In this document: positions 10,266 through 19,058 of the stretch, one piece after another
How positions within the stretch are numbered: the stretch's first letter is position 1
Layout: the number at the start of each line of letters is the position of its first letter
Origin: Liquorilactobacillus nagelii DSM 13675
GTDB taxonomy: Bacteria > Bacillota > Bacilli > Lactobacillales > Lactobacillaceae
Direction: 5' to 3'
Assembly: GCF_019444005.1 (NCBI RefSeq)
Contig: NZ_CP049304.1
Coordinates: 1,612,001 to 1,676,000, forward strand
Length of the DNA stretch: 64,000 bases
The notes under the pieces: generated by a model
Database searches by the model: none
What the model saw: the letters and a program-made list of their open reading frames with translations, nothing else
Told to the model about the DNA's origin: nothing
Program-made: the position numbers and the translations under genes

Positions 10266-11237
10266 TTGGATCATACACAAGCAGTTTTAAAATTAATTTC
10301 TTTGGCTCAAGAACCGATTTCTGGTGAAAAGATTGCCGCTCAATTAACAATCACGCGAGCGGCTGTTTGGAAAATTATTCAGGTTTTGCAAAAAAAAGGC
10401 TACCCAATCATTAGTCATCGCCGACGCGGTTATGAATATCAAGACAATGGATTTCTTAATAAGTATTTACTTCAAGCTGGATTAACTTCTAATCTACAAC
10501 CGCAACTTGACTTTGAAATTCATCAATCAATTGATTCAACCAATTTACGCGCCAAGCAACTAAGTGTTGTGCAATCAATCAAAAAGCCTTTAATTATTCT
10601 TAGCGATCGTCAGACTGCCGGCTATGGTCGTTACGGTAGAAACTATAGTTGTCCCAGCAATAGTGGAATTTATCTCAGTATTCTACTGCCAAACCAGACA
10701 AATATTCTAAATCCCGGATTATTGACAACTGCTACGGCTTTAGCTGTTAGTTATACTATTGAACAACAACTGCAGGTAACACCCCAAATAAAATGGGTTA
10801 ATGATTTAATGCTCCAACAAAAAAAGATCGTCGGTATCTTAACTGAAGCGGTTAGCGATATTGAAAGCCGTTCAATTGGTCAAGTCATAGTTGGAATTGG
10901 TATTAACTTTTTGACTGAAACGGATAAATTACCAGAACAGATTAGAAACTCTGCCGGTTCATTAAGAGAAGCAGTCATCAAAGCTAAAATAAGCCGTAAT
11001 CAATTCATTGCAGCTTTATTAAATCAATTTTTTGCATTATATAAAAATTATCAAACTGGAGATTTTTTGCCAGCCTATCGGCAACGGTGTTATCTACTGC
11101 AACACCAAGTTATGATTACTCAGGGAACACAAAAATTCACGGGCCAAGCAATTGATATTGACAATCAAGGGCGTCTAGTTTTAGCGGACGGTCAGCACAT
11201 AGCATCCGGCGAGGTTACCCGAATTCGCTTGCAATAA
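10266..11237 (+). CDS. birA: Bifunctional biotin ligase / biotin operon repressor
   Basis: Attaches biotin to carboxyl carrier proteins and, with its N-terminal winged helix, represses biotin genes. Residues 1-60 form the helix-turn-helix (GEKIAAQLTITRAAVWKIIQ). The catalytic core follows, with the biotinyl-AMP loop in the region of TAGYGRYGRNYSCPSNSGIYLS, then KWVNDLMLQQKKIVGILTEA and VGIGINF, and a C-terminal SH3-like domain. TTG at 10266 has AGGAG (10251-10255) ten bases upstream. The frame opens at GTG 10257, only one base after that AGGAG, so I reject it. The protein is 323 residues, as expected for the bifunctional type. The gene ends at the start of an unusual inverted-repeat element. 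Confidence 0.94.
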   Translation: MDHTQAVLKLISLAQEPISGEKIAAQLTITRAAVWKIIQVLQKKGYPIISHRRRGYEYQDNGFLNKYLLQAGLTSNLQPQLDFEIHQSIDSTNLRAKQLSVVQSIKKPLIILSDRQTAGYGRYGRNYSCPSNSGIYLSILLPNQTNILNPGLLTTATALAVSYTIEQQLQVTPQIKWVNDLMLQQKKIVGILTEAVSDIESRSIGQVIVGIGINFLTETDKLPEQIRNSAGSLREAVIKAKISRNQFIAALLNQFFALYKNYQTGDFLPAYRQRCYLLQHQVMITQGTQKFTGQAIDIDNQGRLVLADGQHIASGEVTRIRLQ

Positions 11238-11347
11238 AAATATGGGCTAAGAGGCAGTATACTTATGCTACGAACTTCACAACAAAGGAGAATGTGTTGT
11301 TTCCGTAGTTGTTCGAACACAAGTTACTGGCTTTTAGCCCATATTTT
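11237..11347. repeat. 111-bp element with ~28-bp inverted ends between birA and nagB
   Basis: A perfect 14-bp inverted repeat, AAAATATGGGCTAA (11237-11250) and TTAGCCCATATTTT (11334-11347), extends inward with a few mismatches to about 28 bp per arm. The ~55-base middle has further complementary blocks (for example CGAAC/GTTCG). The outer stem, with A/T tracts on both sides, could serve as a bidirectional terminator for the convergent birA and nagB. The long structured middle is not typical of a terminator and recalls a small MITE or structured RNA. Confidence 0.6.
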
Positions 11348-11366
11348 CTATTACCCTAAAATAATT

Positions 11367-12074
11367 CTAACGACTTAGCTTAGAAGCAGCCGCTTGATCA
11401 AGGATAACTGTTACATCTGGATGTTGCTGCAAAATACTTGCAGGGCAATCTGGTGTAACCGGTCCTTCAACCATAGCTGCCACTGCATCGGCCTTAGTTA
11501 CGCCAAACGCTTCCAGTAAAATACTTTTTGCGCGCATAATTGAACCGATACCCATCGAATAAGCATATTGAGGTACGTCCTCTTTAGAGGCAAAAAAGCG
11601 CGCATTAGCAGCCACAGTCGATGGCGTTAGTTTAACTTTGCGTGTCTGTTCCGTAAATGATGAACCTGGTTCATTAAAACCAATATGACCATTTTTTCCA
11701 ATGCCTAATAATTGCAGGTCGACTGGATACTGAGCCAATAAATCATTATAACGCTGAATCTCAGCTTGAGAATCTGCAGCATCACCTTGAGGCAGGTATG
11801 ACCGTTTGAACTGTTTAAAGTTAAACAAGTGTTGTTGCATATAAGCACGATAACTCTGAGGGTTATCAGCTTTTAAGCCAACATATTCATCTAGGTTAAG
11901 CGAAATTTTTTGTGAAAAATCTAAATCACTTTTGACTATTTCAGTATAAGTTGTCTCTGGTGTGCTACCAGTAGCTAACCCAAACACTTCGGCACCCTGA
12001 TTTAAAGCTGCTTGAAAAACTTCAAGTGCTTTTTTTCCACCCTGTTGCTGATCCTTAACAATTATGATTTTCAT
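11367..12074 (-). CDS. nagB: Glucosamine-6-phosphate deaminase
   Basis: Converts glucosamine-6-P to fructose-6-P and ammonia, linking amino-sugar catabolism to glycolysis and opposing GlmS/GlmU flux. The 235-residue length fits the short bacterial form. Landmarks are [12 protein letters not shown] (phosphate loop), [10 protein letters not shown] with the catalytic Asp-Glu, and [17 protein letters not shown] with the catalytic His. ATG at 12074 has AGGAGG ten bases upstream. Its promoter carries two NagR-type operator sequences, so induction by GlcNAc-6-P or GlcN-6-P is likely. No nagA is adjacent. Confidence 0.97.
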   Translation of the reverse strand: MKIIIVKDQQQGGKKALEVFQAALNQGAEVFGLATGSTPETTYTEIVKSDLDFSQKISLNLDEYVGLKADNPQSYRAYMQQHLFNFKQFKRSYLPQGDAADSQAEIQRYNDLLAQYPVDLQLLGIGKNGHIGFNEPGSSFTEQTRKVKLTPSTVAANARFFASKEDVPQYAYSMGIGSIMRAKSILLEAFGVTKADAVAAMVEGPVTPDCPASILQQHPDVTVILDQAAASKLSR

Positions 12075-12092
12075 GATAAATAAGCCTCCTAT

Positions 12093-12135
12093 ATTGGTAT
12101 ATACCTATTATAAATGGACTATACCAAAAAAGCAA
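12093..12135 (-). promoter_or_regulatory. nagB promoter with two NagR-like operators
   Basis: Minus strand: -35 TTGCTT (12130-12135), 17-bp spacer, -10 TATAAT (12107-12112). One operator-like sequence, ATTGGTATATACCTAT (12093-12108), overlaps the -10 and start point. A second, TTGGTATAGTCCAT (12114-12127), lies in the spacer in the opposite orientation. Both resemble the GntR-family NagR (YvoA) target with its core GGTATANACC. Repression by a NagR homologue encoded elsewhere is inferred. Confidence 0.72.
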
Positions 12136-12249
12136 CTTACTCAAATTATCATTTAGCTGAACACAAGTTAATTTTACCAAATTTGTAAGCGTTTGTAAAT
12201 AAAATCCCGCATTTTTTAAGTGTTTTGCACGAAAAATAATTACTTTCAC

Positions 12250-12927
12250 TTATATTCGCAAATTTTGATGTTTTAATCTTGAAAAAATTCGCTGATCTGC
12301 CCAACCAACTAAATATCCTTGAAAAGCCAAAGAAAACAACGTTCCAATATTAATTGCATACACGCGGCGCATTACCAACAACGTTAGCAAAATAGCTGTA
12401 ATCGGTAAAGCAAAAGACAGGAGTTGAGCTTTAGTTGAATTTCCACCACACAATTTAAATCGCATAATTTGCATCAAATCATCGCACGGATGCAGCATCA
12501 AATTGACTCGCTGATAAATTGAAATTGCTGTCGCAATTAACACAATTCCAAAACAATCTAAGATTATTCTTGCAAAAACATTTAAACTAGCAAAAGGCAA
12601 AAATGACAACATTTTAACCATTAAACCCACTAAATAAGAAAAACAAGACATAAAAATCACATTACCTAAAATTCGTCGCAAATCAATTCGTTTCAGTAAC
12701 ATGACATTTAAAGCAATTGCAAAAAAGCCCTCCGCAAACAACAGCCAACTTAATGGCCAACTGGTCGCATGGGATAAATTAACGGCTGCAGCTGTCCAAA
12801 GTGCGCTTCCTAAATTTAAAGAGACAGTAATTGCATTACCTAAACTATTCAAAATAATAGAAAAAATAAAATAAAGCAATGTTAAAGTTGACCGATTATG
12901 TGTCGGAACTGAAGTTGATTTGATCAT
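12250..12927 (-). CDS. YczE/YyaS/YitT-family membrane protein
   Basis: A 225-residue protein with five or six membrane helices and the family features LGSALWTAAAVNLSHAT, a His-Pro-Cys-Asp-Asp motif in NLMLHPCDDLMQIM, and a C-terminal INIGTLFSLAFQGYLVG. Members of this group (for example YczE) are integral membrane proteins of unclear transport or regulatory function. It stands alone upstream of nagB; the ~175 bases between them include the nagB promoter, so it is probably not in the same transcript. Confidence 0.75.
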   Translation of the reverse strand: MIKSTSVPTHNRSTLTLLYFIFSIILNSLGNAITVSLNLGSALWTAAAVNLSHATSWPLSWLLFAEGFFAIALNVMLLKRIDLRRILGNVIFMSCFSYLVGLMVKMLSFLPFASLNVFARIILDCFGIVLIATAISIYQRVNLMLHPCDDLMQIMRFKLCGGNSTKAQLLSFALPITAILLTLLVMRRVYAINIGTLFSLAFQGYLVGWADQRIFSRLKHQNLRI

Positions 12928-13052
12928 TTTTATCTCCTAAGATTTAATAATATCTGTATCTTAATATACAGCTTTTTTTATTAATCGGAATAATTTTGCA
13001 GTTATTTATTCCGTGATACAATTAAGTTACAAGTAAGTAAGGGGGCTTTATT

Positions 13053-13277
13053 ATGAGTGAGAATGTTTTTTTTAATCCTGGTCAGGCAGTGGCCAGCAGC
13101 TTTGATTACCATGAAGCTTATGTAGCTGCCAAAATTTATCGGCAAAAAAATAACCACGAATTGTTGTTAGTCCAAGAAGAAGGTACTGGCAAACCCTACT
13201 ATGTCTTTGATGCTGCCGCTACTAAAGATAACAATCAGCCAACTAAAAATTACCACTTAGTTAATCGTTTGAAATAA
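13053..13277 (+). CDS. Small hypothetical protein
   Basis: A 74-residue soluble protein (MSENVFFNPGQAVASSFDYHEA...) with GGGGG seven bases before its ATG. It starts with a helical or unstructured part and then beta-like strands (HELLLVQEEGTGKPYYVFDAA). Family not recognised. It lies 17 bases upstream of the aldo/keto reductase gene and is probably cotranscribed with it. Confidence 0.7.
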   Translation: MSENVFFNPGQAVASSFDYHEAYVAAKIYRQKNNHELLLVQEEGTGKPYYVFDAAATKDNNQPTKNYHLVNRLK

Positions 13278-13294
13278 AATTTGGAGGCCTACTA

Positions 13295-14137
13295 ATGAAC
13301 GAAATTTCAGCTACAGTAATATTAAATGACGGTAACCAGATCCCATCAGTTGGTTTTGGAACTTATTTATTAAATGGTGCCTCAGGCAGTAATATAATTT
13401 CACAAGCTATTCAGCGTGGTTATCGACTATTGGACGCTGCTGTTAATTACGAAAATGAGGGCACCGTCGGCGAAGCTGTTCGACGAAGCCACTGTTCACG
13501 TAGTAAACTATTCATTACTTCTAAGCTTCCAGGACGTCACCAGCAACACCAAGCTGCTATTTCTTCCATCCAAGAATCACTTTTTCGGACTGGATTAGAT
13601 TATTTTGATCTGTATCTAATTCATTGGCCTAATCCTCAAGCAGACCATTATCTTGAAGCTTGGCAAGCCTTAATTGATGCTCAAAGATTTGGTCTTGTTC
13701 GATCAATTGGTGTTTCGAACTTTCTCCCAGAACATATTGAACGCCTAGAAAAAGAAACAGGTGTCTTGCCAGTGGTCAATCAAATCGAATTGCATCCTTA
13801 TTGGTCACAAAGAAAGCAGCGAGAATATGATACCAGTAAAAAAATTTTTACACAAGCTTGGAGTCCTTTGGGACGAGCAAGTAACGTTTTACAAGAAAAC
13901 GTTATCAAAGATATTGCGCAAAAGCACCAAAAATCAGTTGGTCAAATTATTTTACGTTGGGAATTACAACTTGGTGTCGGAGTAATTCCTAAATCCAGTT
14001 CGGCTCAACGACAACTTGATAATCTATCTTTATTTGATTTTTCATTATCGGCCGCTGAAATGAACCAAATTAGCGAACTTGATCGACCTGATGGCCGCAA
14101 CAAAAATCAAGATCCGGCTACTTACCAAGAGTTTTAA
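13295..14137 (+). CDS. Aldo/keto reductase
   Basis: An NADPH-dependent aldo/keto reductase of 280 residues (prokaryotic 2,5-diketogluconate-reductase-like group). The catalytic tetrad can be seen: Asp in LLDAAVNYENE with Tyr four residues on, Lys in FITSKLPG, and His in LIHWPNP. SIGVSNFLPEHI and the C-terminal nucleotide-binding GVGVIPKSS follow. AATTTGGAGG precedes its ATG. Substrate cannot be read from sequence; small aldehydes or ketones are likely. It ends at a terminator shared with convergent prs. Confidence 0.93.
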   Translation: MNEISATVILNDGNQIPSVGFGTYLLNGASGSNIISQAIQRGYRLLDAAVNYENEGTVGEAVRRSHCSRSKLFITSKLPGRHQQHQAAISSIQESLFRTGLDYFDLYLIHWPNPQADHYLEAWQALIDAQRFGLVRSIGVSNFLPEHIERLEKETGVLPVVNQIELHPYWSQRKQREYDTSKKIFTQAWSPLGRASNVLQENVIKDIAQKHQKSVGQIILRWELQLGVGVIPKSSSAQRQLDNLSLFDFSLSAAEMNQISELDRPDGRNKNQDPATYQEF

Positions 14138-14154
14138 TAGCCAAAACTAAAATA

Positions 14155-14195
14155 AAACGGGCTGGTGCAGTTAAACTAACACCAACCCGTTTTTG
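14155..14195. terminator. Bidirectional terminator between aldo/keto reductase and prs
   Basis: An 11-bp stem with one mismatch (ACGGGCTGGTG / CACCAACCCGT) is flanked by A/T tracts on both strands, including TTTTT after it on the plus strand. It lies between two convergent genes. Confidence 0.85.
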
Positions 14196-14233
14196 TTCAT
14201 TAAAAATTATTCTAACTTTCACAAACCCATTAA

Positions 14234-15208
14234 TTATTCTTTATGAAAACGATTCTTAAATAAAGGACTAACTGATTTATTCTCATAAATTCGTTTAATT
14301 GCATCCCCGATTAAATCTCCGACTGAAACCTGCAATAATTTGTCAATCTTCTTTTCTTCTGGCAATTTGATTGAATCGGTTACGATTACTCTTTTAATTG
14401 GCGAATTCTCCAATCGTTCAATTGCTGGACCAGAAAGAACGGGATGGGTTGCACAAGCATAAACTTCACTTGCACCAGCATCTTTTAATGCCTGAGCTGC
14501 TAAGGTAATCGTCCCTGCTGTATCAATCATGTCGTCAATTAAGATACAACGTTTTTGATCAACTGAACCAATAATATTCATAACTTCTGCTACATTTGCT
14601 TTAGGTCGACGTTTATCGATAATGGCAATCGGTGACTTCAAAAATTCAGCTAACTTTCGTGCTCGAGTTACACCACCATGGTCAGGTGAAACTACTACCG
14701 CATCTTTTTCCAAACCATTATTCAAAAAATAATCCGCTAGTAATGGAGCACCCATCAAATGATCAACCGGAATATCAAAAAATCCTTGAATTTGAGCAGC
14801 ATGTAAATCTAAAGCAACTACTCGATCAGCGCCAGCCTTAACTATCATGTCAGCAACCAATTTGGCGGTAATTGGTTCACGCGGTCTAACCTTTCGATCT
14901 TGGCGTGCATAACCATAATAAGGAATCACCACATTGATATTTGCTGCACTTGCTCGCCGCAAAGCATCAACCATAATTAATAATTCCATCAAATTATCAT
15001 TTACCGGTGCCGAAGTTGACTGAATAATAAAAACATCATCACCACGAATACTTTCATCAATATTGATCCGGATTTCCCCATCACTAAAACGATCCACCGA
15101 TGTTTTTCCTAAAGTTACTCCAACTGCCGCTGCAATTTTTTCTGCCAATGGCTTGTTAGAATTTAAAGCAAATATTTTAAGCTTAGGCTCAGCATTTTTT
15201 CCAGACAT
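14234..15208 (-). CDS. prs: Ribose-phosphate pyrophosphokinase (PRPP synthetase)
   Basis: Makes PRPP, the precursor for purine, pyrimidine, His, Trp and NAD synthesis. The 324-residue product shows [22 protein letters not shown] (cut here for reference), the [10 protein letters not shown] flexible loop, [18 protein letters not shown], the ribose-5-P loop and the PRPP-binding [17 protein letters not shown] motif ([13 protein letters not shown]). The start ATG at 15208 has GGAGG five bases upstream; the longer frame begins on the ATG that overlaps that site. It is downstream of glmU with an 84-base gap, the conserved glmU-prs order of Firmicutes. Confidence 0.97.
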   Translation of the reverse strand: MSGKNAEPKLKIFALNSNKPLAEKIAAAVGVTLGKTSVDRFSDGEIRINIDESIRGDDVFIIQSTSAPVNDNLMELLIMVDALRRASAANINVVIPYYGYARQDRKVRPREPITAKLVADMIVKAGADRVVALDLHAAQIQGFFDIPVDHLMGAPLLADYFLNNGLEKDAVVVSPDHGGVTRARKLAEFLKSPIAIIDKRRPKANVAEVMNIIGSVDQKRCILIDDMIDTAGTITLAAQALKDAGASEVYACATHPVLSGPAIERLENSPIKRVIVTDSIKLPEEKKIDKLLQVSVGDLIGDAIKRIYENKSVSPLFKNRFHKE

Positions 15209-15292
15209 GATAGCCTCCATAATTATTTATTCTCTAATAATCTTATGCAAAAAAAGTCTTAAAAGCAAGCGCATTTAGCAAATGTTTTCCAA

Positions 15293-16705
15293 TCACTTAG
15301 AATTTTTTTCAGCCTGTTCAGTTTGTTGTGCAGCTTTAGCTACCGGATAACGATCATAATAACCTGCTTTATTAACTTGGCGACCCCGAGCAATTGCCAT
15401 ATCATGAGCAGCTACATCATTGGTAATCGTTGAACCTGCAGCCACATAAGCATGATCAGCAATGCGCAATGGTGCAACCATATTAGAGGCACTGCCAATA
15501 AATGAATAATCACCAACTGTTGTATGGTGCTTATTGATACCATCATAGTTAACAAAGACACAGCCGCAACCAACATTAATTTGACGTCCCAAGGTTGCAT
15601 CGCCAACATAAGTTAAATGACCAACTTTGGTATCTGCCCCAATTTCAGCTTTTTTAACTTCAACAAAATTACCAATGTGAACTCTTTCGCCGATTTTTGC
15701 CTGTGGCCGCAAATGACTATATGGTCCTATATTGCTACCAGTTGCCATTTGAGCATTTTCCAATACTGAAGCAGTAATAGTTACATTATCAGAAATCAAG
15801 CTATCTGACAGTTGTGAATGGGCGCCGATTAAACAGTTCTCCCCAATAATTGTCGTTCCCTTTAACACAACTCCCGGTTCAACCACTGTATCAGCGCCAA
15901 TCTTGACTTCACTATCAATGTAGGTATTTTGGGGATCGATTAAAGTCACTCCATTACGCATATGCTTTTCATTAATTCGCTGGCGCATCAAAGCGGTTGC
16001 CTTAGAAAGTGCAACTCGATCGTTAACACCCATTGATTCATTAAAATCCTTCATTGTAAAAGCAGCAACTTTTTGAGCAGCTTTTTGACAAATTTCAATC
16101 ACATCTGTCAAGTAGTACTCATGCTGGGCATTATCGTTTGTTACTTGATGCAGCGCTTGAAACAGTGCCTGATTGTCGAAGCAGTAGACACCCGTATTTA
16201 TTTCTGCAACCGCAGCTTCAGCCGGAGTCGTATCCTTTTGCTCAACTATTTTAGCTACATTTCCTTGACGATCACGAATAATTCTTCCGTAGCCAGTCGG
16301 ATCTGGTGCTATAGCTGTCAAAATTGTTGCAACTGCCCGTTGCTGTTGATGATAGTCAAATAACTCAGTTAGCGTTTCTGCTGTAAATAAAGGTGTATCG
16401 CCACAAATAATCAATGTCGTTCCTTGTTTTTCTCCCAAAAGCGGCTCTGCCTGTAGAACAGCATGGCCGGTTCCTAGTTGTTCTTCTTGTACCGCAAATT
16501 CAGTTCGCTGTCTTAAAACTTCTTTAACTTGTTTTCCACCGTAACCAATAACTGTCACAATTTGTTGTAAATTTAATTTTTCAATTTGACCAACTACATG
16601 TTCTACCATTGACTTGCCACACACTGGATGTAGCACCTTATAAAGTTTGGATTTCATTCGAGTTCCCTGACCGGCTGCCAAAACAACCGCATAGTTTGCA
16701 GACAT
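15293..16705 (-). CDS. glmU: Bifunctional GlcNAc-1-P uridyltransferase / GlcN-1-P acetyltransferase
   Basis: Makes UDP-GlcNAc, the substrate of MurA and other cell-wall enzymes. The N-terminal nucleotidyltransferase domain has [20 protein letters not shown] and [11 protein letters not shown]. From about residue 250 the left-handed beta-helix of hexapeptide repeats begins ([40 protein letters not shown]), with catalytic His and Tyr-Val-Gly in [12 protein letters not shown] start at ATG 16705, which has AGAGGAG upstream; the frame's first ATG 11 codons earlier lacks a site. A consensus promoter lies just upstream (16741-16769). Confidence 0.97.
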   Translation of the reverse strand: MSANYAVVLAAGQGTRMKSKLYKVLHPVCGKSMVEHVVGQIEKLNLQQIVTVIGYGGKQVKEVLRQRTEFAVQEEQLGTGHAVLQAEPLLGEKQGTTLIICGDTPLFTAETLTELFDYHQQQRAVATILTAIAPDPTGYGRIIRDRQGNVAKIVEQKDTTPAEAAVAEINTGVYCFDNQALFQALHQVTNDNAQHEYYLTDVIEICQKAAQKVAAFTMKDFNESMGVNDRVALSKATALMRQRINEKHMRNGVTLIDPQNTYIDSEVKIGADTVVEPGVVLKGTTIIGENCLIGAHSQLSDSLISDNVTITASVLENAQMATGSNIGPYSHLRPQAKIGERVHIGNFVEVKKAEIGADTKVGHLTYVGDATLGRQINVGCGCVFVNYDGINKHHTTVGDYSFIGSASNMVAPLRIADHAYVAAGSTITNDVAAHDMAIARGRQVNKAGYYDRYPVAKAAQQTEQAEKNSK

Positions 16706-16740
16706 TTTAAAATCTCCTCTAAATTTATAATTACTCAATC

Positions 16741-16769
16741 ATGATACCTTAGACCGATTCGGACTGCAA
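16741..16769 (-). promoter_or_regulatory. glmU promoter
   Basis: Minus strand: -35 TTGCAG (16764-16769), 17-bp spacer, -10 TATCAT (16741-16746), about 35 bases upstream of the glmU start. Confidence 0.65.
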
Positions 16770-16804
16770 GGCAGCTTGATTATTCTCACCTGTTTAATTA
16801 ATAC

Positions 16805-16847
16805 CCAAAAAATAGAACTATGCAAAAAAAGCCTTGCATAGTTCTAT
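16805..16847 (-). terminator. Terminator at 3' end of the TnpB relic region
   Basis: A perfect 14-bp stem, ATAGAACTATGCAA (16812-16825) with TTGCATAGTTCTAT (16834-16847), is followed on the minus strand by TTTTTT. It is upstream of the glmU promoter and would stop transcripts coming from purR or the TnpB relic. Alternatively it is a subterminal hairpin of the old IS. Confidence 0.8.
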
Positions 16848-16985
16848 TCGTCATACAAGTCAACCACTCCCGACTAAAGTCAAAAGCTGTTGAGATATCT
16901 GCACCTAGTAATCAACGGCCACAACAATTGCTTAGATCCAGTGATTACCCCCAAAACAGGTCTGACTTTCTAATTATCCCAGCCT

Positions 16986-17350
16986 TTAGCGATCACAGAT
17001 TACCAGACGGATGAATGCGAGTCTATCATCTCTAGCCATAATATTCCTAGCTGCATTATGGTAAGCAGCACATTGGGAACATGTCCAGTGATCATAATAT
17101 GAGTTTGTTAGTTGCTCCAGTCTTCATGACAAAGCCATGTCTGGTTGGTGTTTCTAGGGTTAACTGTAACAAATCTTTTTCCGTACCGTTCAACTTTATA
17201 GACAAGCTCACCTATAAAAAATCCACCAACATCAGAAATACTCATAGCTAAGGCGCAATTTCGCAGTAGATGCCTATTTTTCTCTTCAGTGACAACCAAA
17301 TATCGTAGTTCTTAATAGAAATTTTTACGACAATTGGCTACTTTGCGTTG
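16986..17350 (-). pseudogene. Decayed TnpB (IS605 OrfB) transposon gene fragment
   Basis: Read on the minus strand, the region holds pieces of the C-terminal half of a TnpB/OrfB protein in order: QRKVANCRKNFY, then an in-frame stop and a deletion, YLVVTEEKNRHLLRNCALAM, SISDVGGFFIGELVYKVERY, YGKRFVTVNPRNTNQT, and after a frameshift WTCSQCAAYHNAARNIM, ending with a stop at 16986. This matches the RuvC-like and zinc-ribbon parts of TnpB, but the second Cys pair is disrupted and the final catalytic Asp stretch (HDRD) is shortened to H. It is not functional. No partner tnpA or clear left end is visible. Confidence 0.75.
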
Positions 17351-17482
17351 GATAATTACATAAAACTCACATTGTTTCTAATAATTTTGGCATTCCTCTA
17401 CCTAATTAAGACTAGGCGGTTTCTGCCTTAGCTTTAATTAAATCCATTTCAAATTTTAAAAAATTACTGACAGCACCCATAA

Positions 17483-18322
17483 TTACTTGTTTTCTTTGCC
17501 AAAAACCTTTTCTAAATAATTACCTGCACTGACATGAATCGTCTTGTCTAGCGTATTTACCTGATCGACTTTTAATAATGATGTATAATCATCAACCATG
17601 CGATGACCTTCAAAAGCAGCTTCAGCAAAAACAGTAATTCCAACCATTTCTGACTCAAACTCCTCAATCATGCTTTTCATTCCATTGACGGTGCCGCCGC
17701 CCTTCATGAAATCATCCACCACTAAGACGTGTGAACCACGTTTTAAGCTCCGTTTCGATAATTCCATTTTTTCAATCCGTTCACTTGAGCCTGAAACATA
17801 ATTAACTGAAACAGTTGAACCTTCAGTAATTTTGCTATCACGCCGTAAAATTACAAACGGAACATTTAAATAACTAGAAACGCTTTGAGCGATTGGAACA
17901 CCCTTTGTCGCCACTGTCATAACTGCATCAATTTGTTTATCAAGATATTGTCGTGCAATTACCCGGCCAACTTGACGCAAAACGTCTGGTCGGCCAAGCA
18001 AATCTGACAGATAAACATATCCACCTGGTAACAGTCGATCCTTTTCAGATAAACGTTCGGTCATAACCTGGATGAAATCACGAGCTTCCTGTTCATCCAT
18101 TGACGGAATAAATCTAGCACCACCAGCTGCTCCTGGAATTGTCTCTAGTATTCCAATGCCTCGAAATTTAAAAGTTCTTTTAATAATTGCTAAATCTTCA
18201 CTAATTGATGACTTAGCTGATTCATACCGTTTTGCAAAAAAAGTTAATGATATTAAAGTATGCGGCCTTTCTAACAAATATCTTGTCATATCGATCAACC
18301 GATCACTTCTTCTTATTTTCAA
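17483..18322 (-). CDS. purR: Pur operon repressor PurR
   Basis: The PRPP-responsive repressor of purine genes in Firmicutes. Residues 1-75 form a winged helix (RSDRLIDMTRYLLERPHTLI, KSSISEDLAIIKRTF), and the rest is a phosphoribosyltransferase-like domain with the PRPP motif VLVVDDFMKGGGTVNG. Length is 279 residues, usual for the family. The arrangement purR-glmU-prs is conserved in Bacilli, although here the TnpB relic separates purR from glmU. Upstream (about 18420-18500) there are CGAA/TTCG-like elements that could be degenerate PurBoxes, but the spacing is not the usual one and I do not call them. Confidence 0.97.
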   Translation of the reverse strand: MKIRRSDRLIDMTRYLLERPHTLISLTFFAKRYESAKSSISEDLAIIKRTFKFRGIGILETIPGAAGGARFIPSMDEQEARDFIQVMTERLSEKDRLLPGGYVYLSDLLGRPDVLRQVGRVIARQYLDKQIDAVMTVATKGVPIAQSVSSYLNVPFVILRRDSKITEGSTVSVNYVSGSSERIEKMELSKRSLKRGSHVLVVDDFMKGGGTVNGMKSMIEEFESEMVGITVFAEAAFEGHRMVDDYTSLLKVDQVNTLDKTIHVSAGNYLEKVFGKENK

Positions 18323-18543
18323 CCTAACTCCTCCACTTAAAAAATCTCAAATAGTTGCTAAATTAATCTAGCAATCATTATACGCTTTTTTTCCGGTCTT
18401 TGCACAGTAAATCACTTTTAACGTTCGCCTTTAATTATTAATTATTACTAATATTTTAATTTCAATGTTATTTCCATGTTAACGATTAACATTCGGTTAG
18501 AATACTTAAAAAAATCATTAAAGTTCAGAAATTTCTTAAACTA

Positions 18544-19026
18544 CTAAACAACCGGTAATATCAAAAATAAAATAACTAACAAAAGTAAATCCTCTAATCC
18601 TTGATTTAAGTAATTCCAAGCTGTTATTGTATAATTTTTCAATTTATTACCAATCAGCCTCGCTAAAACAACCGCTAAAGCTATTGTCAGCCCGCTATTA
18701 ATGATATCGCCTGTCCCTTGCAAATTAAAACCACTTTTTTCGAAATGAAGGACCCCGGAACCAATCATTGACGCTAAAGCAACTGCTGATGTTTGAATTG
18801 GATTTAATTTAAATTGCATTCCAACACAAAGACCCATTATTGCTGGCAACATACTCATCGCAAAACTGGTAATCAAGCGGATTGTTGTTGCAGCTGGGAA
18901 AATTGGTTGTAGAGCTTGCATTAATTGACCAACTAATGCCGATGGAATTAAAGCAACCACGACTCCAAGACTGACCCCATTTAAAATATTCATTATGAAC
19001 TGTCGACCTGTTATTTTTTCTGTCAT
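18544..19026 (-). CDS. PTS IIC-like (PTS_EIIC_2) membrane protein, half length
   Basis: A 160-residue membrane protein. Its opening MTEKITGRQFIMNILNGVSLGVVVALIP (shown in part) and LGSGVLHFEK-like IGSGVLHFEK stretch match the N-terminal half of the PTS_EIIC_2 family, whose members are usually about twice as long. It stops after one bundle of hydrophobic helices with LEDLLLLVILFLILPVV. The next ~200 bases carry no continuation in any frame. It lies 32 bases after the hydroxyacid dehydrogenase and so is last in the attenuator-controlled operon. It could be a relic, a functional half-size homologue, or a transporter for the pathway. It has no EIIA/EIIB partner here. Confidence 0.7.
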   Translation of the reverse strand: MTEKITGRQFIMNILNGVSLGVVVALIPSALVGQLMQALQPIFPAATTIRLITSFAMSMLPAIMGLCVGMQFKLNPIQTSAVALASMIGSGVLHFEKSGFNLQGTGDIINSGLTIALAVVLARLIGNKLKNYTITAWNYLNQGLEDLLLLVILFLILPVV

Positions 19027-19058
19027 CTTCTTTCCGCCTTTCGGTCTATGATCAATCG

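Noticed and set aside
12055-12249. 64-residue minus-strand frame upstream of nagB
   Set aside because: It covers the nagB promoter and operators and runs into nagB in another frame; no ribosome binding site.
18420-18505. PurBox pair upstream of purR
   Set aside because: CGAA-containing elements exist but lie about 70 bases apart rather than the usual ~15.
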